Assembly: GCA_030430755.1 (NCBI GenBank)
Contig: JAUIKO010000007.1
Location: 1 to 50,237 of the forward strand
DNA from: Fimbriimonadia bacterium
GTDB lineage: Bacteria; Armatimonadota; Fimbriimonadia; Fimbriimonadales; Fimbriimonadaceae
Direction of reading: 5' to 3'
DNA: 50,237 nucleotides
The position numbers were made by a program, and so were the translations under genes. Below, one piece after another: positions 45,073 to 50,237 of this stretch. The notes beneath the pieces were generated by a model. That model searched no databases. It was not told the DNA's origin and saw only the letters and a program-made list of their open reading frames with translations. Positions within the stretch are counted from its first letter, which is position 1. The number at the start of each line of letters is the position of its first letter.

Positions 45073-47059
45073 CAGATGCCCCCTCTAGTTCTATGAGGAT
45101 GTCTTGGAATAAAAAGTAAATTCTGGCGATAGCCTCTTCCTCGTTTTGGAATGGTGGTGGTTCTATTTGAAATGTTTCCTCTTCAGGCAGTTGCATGCTG
45201 CTAATTGTTTCCTGAAGGTGTATTTTCTTGGATACACAATCTTTTATACTTTCTTCTGGCCTGGGATGGGCAAAGAAGTTACGGATATCTCTGAGTGTAT
45301 CAGAATTTTTGGTATAGAGCTCACTTTTTTGCATGGCTTCATAATATTTGATTTTAGGATTACTGTTTACTGTAGGTTCTTTAACGGCCTCTAAAAGAAT
45401 GTAGAGAATAAGATTAATGGATAATTTTTCTGTGGGTTGTAAATTTTCTAATGCTTTTTTAAATAAGCCTATATGTTCAAAAGGACAATGTAAATGTTTG
45501 TAATCTTTCTTATAATTAAAGAGTGATAGCTTTCCATGTATTTGGTTCATTTTTGGGATTGTAAAGGGATGATCAAATTTATCTGTTATTTTATGATATA
45601 TAGCATCAATGCTGTCTTCTGGTTCTACGGGGATAGAATCACAAAAGTTATCTATAGAGTTGTGATACGAGGTTTTTAAATATTCACAGATTGCTGTATT
45701 ATTATTTATAAAGTCTGTGTTCTGTCCATTTAAGAGGTTATTAAATTCTAATTTAGCAAAAAACCAATCTAGATTTTTAATATTTTCTTTTCCAACTTTA
45801 TCTTGGATAAATTCGAGTGTGTTTTTAATGAGAGCGATGGTTTCTTTATCAGGATCTAAATTAGGATCAGTATTTTTTTTGCCACTTTTTTTACTCTTCC
45901 ACGTTTCGTTATATCCAAAATAAGTTTTGATGTTCGTAAAATACGAAGCTTCTGGAAATGATGCTTCTTCTGATTTAAGTCTTGAATTCAGTGCCGTTAG
46001 TATATAATTTAGAAAATCTTTAGTATCAGCAAAAACCTTGTCTGGTTTATGTTCGTTGCTTTCTGTATTGTTGATAATATTTTCCAAACGTGAGGTTAGA
46101 GCATGGCAGAATTTATCTCTGCAGCTTATGGATTCAGATATACAACTCTGATTTGATGATAGTTCATTGGGGAGTAGTTTGAACAGTTCGCCAGCCTGCA
46201 TAAGTGAGAATATACATGTTAAACGATTTTCAGGAGTGCTTGCATTTTGCGGAGTGTTATTTACTATATTTGTAAGTTGTTCTATTAAACTTGGAAGATA
46301 TACTCTTTTTGCTAAATCCCAAATGGTAGGAATATTATCAAAGGCAGTATTTACACTATTTTTCAATTTATTTTTCTCTTTTTTTTCTGCACGTTTTTCA
46401 AAAGCTTTAGAAAGTTCCATATTCTTCTGGAAAAGATCTTTTAATGCCAGTAGTTCGTTGTTCTCTGTGTTTTTAAAAATATTCCTCCAAGTATTTTGAA
46501 CCTCATGTTCGTTATCTTGGTGCATCGTATGTGCAAGAGAACCTAGTATTTCAAAAGTAGTATTATCTTTTTTAGCTATATCAGCATTGATTTCTATGGC
46601 GTCTTGAATTTCATGTAATATTGATCGAAGAAAGAAACATTCAGTATTTTTAGACCGATAGGCACGTTCAATACTGTTTTCTAATCCCATCGCAACAATT
46701 TCCGGATGTACATCCCAATTAGGATCTGGTGCATTATCTGGCCTATCAGGACCATCGAGCATAAAGCTATCAAATTTTTGGAACAGAATAATTTTGTCTA
46801 GCTTTTCAATAGATGTTTTTATTTTAGATGAACAGGAATTAGGATTTTCATTCACAGATTTAATTGAATCCTGAAAATCGTTATTGATTTTTTCCGAGTT
46901 AGAAGAATCAGTGTATTTGTTATCAATTTTAGTATCAGAGCCTTGATTAGTATCAGCCGAATTTTCCATTGTGTTGGAAACAGTAAAAATGGATCCTAAT
47001 ATAATAAAAAGTAAAATTTTAGATTTTATATAGATTTGAAATGTGTTATTTATGTTCAT
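45062..47059 (-). CDS. Exported paralog B with two HEPN-like R-x4-H motifs
   Basis: A 665-residue paralog of the 42976-45072 product. A signal peptide (about residues 14-30) is followed by an Asp/Asn/Ser-rich linker to about 75, then LDKIILFQKFDSFMLD, the EVQNTWRNI segment, LMQAGELFKLLPNEL followed by R314-D-K-F-C-H319, and R593-N-F-F-A-H598 with PRPEES, ending IYFLFQDILIELEG. The same two R-x4-H positions as in paralog A, with the same G-E-L-x-x-L-x-P lead-in, argue that these residues matter. It overlaps both neighbours by 11 and 14 bases. Function unknown; a secreted RNase or toxin is the simplest guess from the motifs. Confidence 0.6.
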   Translation of the reverse strand: MNINNTFQIYIKSKILLFIILGSIFTVSNTMENSADTNQGSDTKIDNKYTDSSNSEKINNDFQDSIKSVNENPNSCSSKIKTSIEKLDKIILFQKFDSFMLDGPDRPDNAPDPNWDVHPEIVAMGLENSIERAYRSKNTECFFLRSILHEIQDAIEINADIAKKDNTTFEILGSLAHTMHQDNEHEVQNTWRNIFKNTENNELLALKDLFQKNMELSKAFEKRAEKKEKNKLKNSVNTAFDNIPTIWDLAKRVYLPSLIEQLTNIVNNTPQNASTPENRLTCIFSLMQAGELFKLLPNELSSNQSCISESISCRDKFCHALTSRLENIINNTESNEHKPDKVFADTKDFLNYILTALNSRLKSEEASFPEASYFTNIKTYFGYNETWKSKKSGKKNTDPNLDPDKETIALIKNTLEFIQDKVGKENIKNLDWFFAKLEFNNLLNGQNTDFINNNTAICEYLKTSYHNSIDNFCDSIPVEPEDSIDAIYHKITDKFDHPFTIPKMNQIHGKLSLFNYKKDYKHLHCPFEHIGLFKKALENLQPTEKLSINLILYILLEAVKEPTVNSNPKIKYYEAMQKSELYTKNSDTLRDIRNFFAHPRPEESIKDCVSKKIHLQETISSMQLPEEETFQIEPPPFQNEEEAIARIYFLFQDILIELEGASDES

Positions 47060-47798
47060 AATTATTTAAATTTGATGAGAATTCTTCTGTGAATTCTTGA
47101 ATGAGTTCAATTTGTTGTTTTGACCTTTGGGTAACTTCATCTGTATTAGTGATACTAGAATCTATCTTTTTAATCAAGGACCCAATCGTTTTTTCTGCTT
47201 TATCAATATCTTTTTTCTTTCTCAGATGTTTATAAATATTTTCTAGAGATGTTTTTACTTTTTCTTCTAAGTTTTCTTTAATAGATGTGAGTCCTTTAAC
47301 GTTTGCTAATAATTGTTGATGTTCTTCTTGGAGTTTATTTTGTATTTGTAGAGATTGATTGTATTCTATAAGATCAGAGCGTTTTTTTTCCAGTTTGTTA
47401 TTTTCTTCTTCCAGATCAATTTTGTTAGATGTGAGTTCTTCTACTCTTAATAATAATTTTTGATGTTCTTTTTGAAGATGCTTGCGTTCTTCTAGGGATT
47501 TGTTATTTTCTTCTTCTAAGTTTTCTTTAATAGATGTGAGTGCATCTACGCTTAGTAATAATTTCTCATGCTCTTGCTTGAGTTTGTTATTTTCTTCTTC
47601 CAAACTATTTTTATTTGAGATGTGTTCTTTTTGAAGCGTTTTTTGCTCGCTAGATGGATCGTGGTCAGTTTTGGCAATGCTACTTTTTGGGTGGATATGA
47701 CAACATTTACCTCCACACCCTATTGACGTCGATGTTAATATTATAAATACGAGGATCTTATTAAAAGAATGAGCGCTATTAATGTTAAATGTAAACAT
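47046..47798 (-). CDS. Coiled-coil lipoprotein, first gene of the paralog operon
   Basis: A 250-residue protein: signal peptide, probable lipobox S-I-G-C28 followed by GGKCC, then an almost continuous coiled coil (about 50-180) with repeats of the unit LEEENNK...KEH-x-KLLL-x-V-x-x-LTS-x-K, occurring about three times, and a less regular C-terminal helix region. Its stop overlaps the start of paralog B by 14 bases, so the three genes are translationally coupled. It may serve as the membrane-anchored spacer or receptor for the two exported paralogs. No homolog recognised. Confidence 0.6.
   Translation of the reverse strand: MFTFNINSAHSFNKILVFIILTSTSIGCGGKCCHIHPKSSIAKTDHDPSSEQKTLQKEHISNKNSLEEENNKLKQEHEKLLLSVDALTSIKENLEEENNKSLEERKHLQKEHQKLLLRVEELTSNKIDLEEENNKLEKKRSDLIEYNQSLQIQNKLQEEHQQLLANVKGLTSIKENLEEKVKTSLENIYKHLRKKKDIDKAEKTIGSLIKKIDSSITNTDEVTQRSKQQIELIQEFTEEFSSNLNNYEHK
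47262..47541 (-). repeat. 31-bp direct repeat inside the coiled-coil gene
   Basis: The same 31 bases occur at 47262-47292 and 47511-47541, 249 bases (83 codons) apart and in the same frame; both encode L-T-S-I-K-E-N-L-E-E. Exact DNA identity suggests recent internal duplication or gene conversion and makes expansion or contraction of the coil likely. Confidence 0.75.
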
Positions 47799-47951
47799 GA
47801 TATATCTTGTAACTGTGAGGAATTAATCTTAGTAAATTTTACCTCTATTGGAAATGGATTGCATTTATTCCGTTAGAAAGGCATAAAGCCCCAATTGTAT
47901 TTACCAGGGAAGTCTCATCTGAATGTGGGGTATCGATTATACTTTATATTG

Positions 47952-48386
47952 ATGGGAGATACTTTTATCGGTATAGATTATGGACGAAAAAGGATAGGGT
48001 TCGCTTTTGGTATAAAGAGTATAGGTATAGTTACTCCTATTAAAAACGAAATGTCGACAGGAGTTTTGGATAAAGATATAGATCTAGTCCTATATTTAGC
48101 AAAAGAAAGAAATGTTGATGGAATTGTTGTAGGAATACCTAAAAGATATATGAATTACTCTAAAGAAGATGTAGATACATCTCTACATCCTGCTAAAATA
48201 TTTTTAGATAAACTTATATCAAGTACAAGTATGAGCGTATATTCGATAGACGAATCATTAACTACAAAGCAGGCAGAAACCAGACTCTGGGAGTTGGGAG
48301 TAAAAGCTTCCAGAAGAAAAAAGAGTTTAGATGCCCAGTCTGCATGTTTAATTTTAGAGCGTTTTTTTGATGAGTATGGAAATTAA
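47952..48386 (+). CDS. ruvX: Putative pre-16S rRNA nuclease / Holliday-junction-resolvase-like RuvX (YqgF)
   Basis: RNase H-fold protein; YqgF members process the 5' end of pre-16S rRNA. Start set at the ATG giving GDTFIGIDYGRKRIGFAFG; an upstream ATG at 47895 adds 19 unconserved residues. Motifs GIDYG, VVGIPKR, DESLTTKQAE and DAQSACLIL are the family set, with the acidic residues in place. Length 144 residues. Its end overlaps the start of mltG by 17 bases; ruvX-mltG adjacency is common. Confidence 0.92.
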   Translation: MGDTFIGIDYGRKRIGFAFGIKSIGIVTPIKNEMSTGVLDKDIDLVLYLAKERNVDGIVVGIPKRYMNYSKEDVDTSLHPAKIFLDKLISSTSMSVYSIDESLTTKQAETRLWELGVKASRRKKSLDAQSACLILERFFDEYGN

Positions 48387-49437
48387 TGAACAGATTAAGA
48401 AGTTTTTAAATTATACTGCTGCCTTTATTATTGGTATTTTTGCAATTGTTGTAGTTGGACTCACAATTTTTCAGAAATGGCTTGCGTATGGATTAGAATC
48501 GGATTATGAGGGTGATATTTTTGTATTAGAAGTACCTGAGAATATGACGGTTGCAAAATTTGGAGGAATGTTAGAAGAGAATCAACTTATTCGTAGCGGA
48601 AAAGCTTTTGATATTTATGCACGTCGATGGAAGAATAAATTTATCGTGAACAAGGGAAAATATGAAATTCTTCCTGGCATGCATGTGGATGATATTTTTA
48701 TTGTGCTTAATAAACCAGTGAAAAATCTAATTCGCATTCCAGATGGATGGTGGATTCATCGAGTAGGCAAATTATTAGAAGAAAAAAAAGTGTGTTCTTG
48801 TACTGAATATATAGAAGCTTCTTTTTTGAATAACGATATACAAAAGGAGTTTGAATTTTTACCTAAAAACATTAAAACACTTGAAGGATATTTATATCCG
48901 GATACTTATGATTTTCCAGAGAATTTTCGAGCAGAATTGGTTATACGTAAACAATTAAAAAACTATTCCAAAAAAGTAGTACCGATTAGTTTAGATAACA
49001 AAAATTTTCACGAAACTCTTATATTAGCTTCACTCTTAGAACTTGAGGGAAGAGGCATGGAAGATAAAAGACTGATTGCCGGTGTTATCCAGAATCGACT
49101 CAAGAAAAAAATGAAGTTAGAGTTATGTAGTACAGCACTATACTCTATGAATGAGTGGAGAGAGTTAAAACCTAATGAAACAAGCAATGCTAAGTTAAAA
49201 CATAATACCTATCATTCATATGGTTTACCTTCCCAACCTGTTTGCTCCCCTTCCTTAGAATCTATTCAAGCAGCATTGAAACCTGCAAAACATAATAAGT
49301 TATTTTTTGTATATCTGCCTGAATCCAAAAAACACTATTTTTCCAGAACTTTTAAAGAACACAAGGTTGGTATAAGATTGCGTCAGCGGGAATTAATAAA
49401 ATTAAAGCAAAATAGTATTAGGAATAAAAAAAAGTAG
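48370..49437 (+). CDS. mltG: Endolytic murein transglycosylase MltG, divergent
   Basis: Cuts nascent glycan strands at the inner membrane and so sets their length. The start is one of the ATGs at 48370 or 48376 inside ruvX. One transmembrane helix (about residues 15-37) is followed by a LysM-like region and the YceG domain: LEGYLYPDTYDF, then ILASLLELEGRG with both glutamates of the usual V-E-K-E present (the first is the expected catalytic Glu), AGVIQNRLKKKMKL and SYGLPSQPVCSPSLESIQAAL. The usual D-P-T-x-x-Y-G after this is replaced by C-S-T-A-L-Y-S, so the domain is divergent but probably active. Confidence 0.88.
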   Translation: MSMEINEQIKKFLNYTAAFIIGIFAIVVVGLTIFQKWLAYGLESDYEGDIFVLEVPENMTVAKFGGMLEENQLIRSGKAFDIYARRWKNKFIVNKGKYEILPGMHVDDIFIVLNKPVKNLIRIPDGWWIHRVGKLLEEKKVCSCTEYIEASFLNNDIQKEFEFLPKNIKTLEGYLYPDTYDFPENFRAELVIRKQLKNYSKKVVPISLDNKNFHETLILASLLELEGRGMEDKRLIAGVIQNRLKKKMKLELCSTALYSMNEWRELKPNETSNAKLKHNTYHSYGLPSQPVCSPSLESIQAALKPAKHNKLFFVYLPESKKHYFSRTFKEHKVGIRLRQRELIKLKQNSIRNKKK

Positions 49438-49443
49438 GACTCT

Positions 49444-49983
49444 ATGTTTAAAACAGAAAAAAAAAAATTAAATAAATTTTTAAGTCTTTTTTGTCCTACA
49501 TATTTAACCGATCATGTTACAGATGTAACTCTAGATTTTTTAACAACCAATAAAAAATCAGTCTTATTATTAGATGTTGATAGTACGATTGCTGGATGGA
49601 ATGATTCTTTGCCTGTAAAAGAAATTCAAGATTGGATTCTTAATCTTAGTAAGAATGGTATTTTAGTTTATCTAGTTAGTAACACCCATCGAGCGGGACG
49701 TTTACAGAATATTGCATCTGAATTAGGCATACGTTATGTTAGAGGGCTCATAAAACCTTTTACTTATATGCATGATCAGGTTTTATGTCAAACAGGAAAG
49801 AATCGAGATGATTGCATTATGATTGGAGATCAGTTACTAACGGATATTCTGTCTTCAAATCGATTTGGGATTGATTCTATCTGGGTGAAGCCATTGCCCG
49901 CAGGAGAATTTATTGGAACAAAATGTTCGAGAGTAATAGAATCTTTTTTAGTGAAAATATTTAAAAACAATCAAGTATATTAA
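49444..49983 (+). CDS. YqeG-family HAD phosphatase
   Basis: A 179-residue HAD-superfamily protein of subfamily IIIA. Motif I is LLLDVDSTIAGWN (D-x-D-x-T), motif II is VYLVSNTHRAG, and motif III/IV is DDCIMIGDQLLTDILSSNRFG. YqeG in Bacillus lies near translation genes and its substrate is uncertain; phosphatidylglycerophosphate phosphatase activity is known for some relatives. It follows mltG by 6 bases and is probably co-transcribed. Confidence 0.88.
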   Translation: MFKTEKKKLNKFLSLFCPTYLTDHVTDVTLDFLTTNKKSVLLLDVDSTIAGWNDSLPVKEIQDWILNLSKNGILVYLVSNTHRAGRLQNIASELGIRYVRGLIKPFTYMHDQVLCQTGKNRDDCIMIGDQLLTDILSSNRFGIDSIWVKPLPAGEFIGTKCSRVIESFLVKIFKNNQVY

Positions 49984-50002
49984 CACCTATCATTTTTTAT
50001 TC

Positions 50003-50039
50003 TCTTGAAAAAAGCTCTAATTTTTAAGAATGTTTTTTT
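50003..50039 (+). terminator. Weak terminator after the ruvX-mltG-HAD operon
   Basis: TCTTGAAAAA (50003-50012) can pair with TTTTTAAGA (50021-50029) with one bulge, followed by seven T residues at 50033-50039. The stem is almost all A-T, so it is a weak candidate. Confidence 0.3.
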
Positions 50040-50109
50040 GTGCATTTACATAAAAAAGTTTTTGATCCTAGTAAAAATCCAAATATCCATTATTATTTAA
50101 CCAATAATA

Positions 50110-50237
50110 ATGCTTGTTATGCTAAAAATTCTTCTTTATGCTCCTGGTTATGATAAACCCACTGGTGATGGCGCTCATGGTCACCGTAATATGCGCGATG
50201 GTCTTTTGCAGCTCGGTGCTGAGATTATCGATTTTGA
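50110..50237 (+). CDS. CgeB-like glycosyltransferase, truncated by the window end
   Basis: Starting at ATG 50110 or 50119, the frame reads LKILLYAPGYDKPTGDG...LLQLGAEIIDF to the end of the window. This closely follows the N-terminus of the glycosyltransferase at 27862-28902 (KVLLFSPGYDSPDKHSYG...LIDLGAKVIDF), so it is a second member of the same family. Only about 40 residues are visible. Confidence 0.7.
   Translation, partial: MLVMLKILLYAPGYDKPTGDGAHGHRNMRDGLLQLGAEIIDF

Noticed and set aside
1-50237. CRISPR arrays, insertion sequences, prophage or integrase genes
   Set aside because: No regularly spaced repeats, transposase, integrase or phage structural genes were seen. The repeats present are short and local.
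1-50237. Alternative genetic code with TGA as tryptophan
   Set aside because: TGA ends rplK and adk at the expected family C-termini, and tryptophan is encoded by TGG throughout.

Overview
The window is an AT-rich stretch of bacterial chromosome (about one third G+C by eye) read with the standard bacterial code; TGA is a genuine stop, for example after adk and rplK. The cell it implies is a flagellated diderm: flagellin and FlhA, an SLH-domain outer-membrane porin, a second likely outer-membrane barrel, LspA with several predicted lipoproteins, and a MreBCD rod complex. RemA (DUF370), a zinc-ribbon S14, a zinc-LID adenylate kinase, a YqeG phosphatase and the SLH porin together fit a deep-branching diderm (Margulisbacteria, Vampirovibrionia/Melainabacteria or Negativicutes-like) better than a proteobacterium. 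This is inference and I cannot name the species.

Layout. 1-1.4 kb: 3' part of a flagellin gene. 1.6-4.5 kb: a DUF255 thioredoxin-like protein and an unknown protein in convergent arrangement. 4.6-4.9 kb: two possible small ORFs. 5-8.9 kb: rimI-tsaD, a branched-chain aminotransferase, tmk and lspA. 9-12.2 kb: two outer-membrane proteins, the second an SLH porin. 12.3-16.9 kb: a TPR protein, two lipoproteins ending in J-domains and a broken mini-lipoprotein. 17-21 kb: pdhA-pdhB, yebC and an MscS channel. 21.2-22.7 kb: a secreted acidic protein and a lipoprotein with an acetyltransferase domain. 22.7-25.7 kb: a small membrane protein, remA, mreB, mreC and mreD. 25.8-31.1 kb: glutamate dehydrogenase, an HD protein, a CgeB-like glycosyltransferase, a membrane protein and a beta-propeller protein. 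31.2-38.2 kb: rplK, tsaB and a partial spc operon (rpsN, rpsH, rplF, rplR, rpsE, rpmD, rplO, secY, adk, map). 38.4-47.8 kb: an exported leucine-rich-repeat protein, flhA, and a three-gene overlapping operon for two large exported paralogs and a coiled-coil lipoprotein. 47.9-50 kb: ruvX, mltG and a YqeG phosphatase, then the first codons of a second CgeB-like glycosyltransferase.

How it fits together. Housekeeping blocks (translation, t6A tRNA modification, secretion, cell shape, pyruvate to acetyl-CoA, amino-acid metabolism) alternate with islands of exported proteins of unknown role. Several of these carry domains that normally work in cytoplasm: J-domains (Hsp70 partners), a GNAT fold (acetyl-CoA) and, by my motif reading, two HEPN-like R-x4-H modules per protein in the 43-47 kb paralogs. 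Such domains behind export signals suggest a host- or prey-associated bacterium delivering effectors, but that is a hypothesis. The best candidate for an undescribed system is the 42976-47798 operon. I see no tRNA, rRNA, CRISPR array, insertion sequence or prophage.
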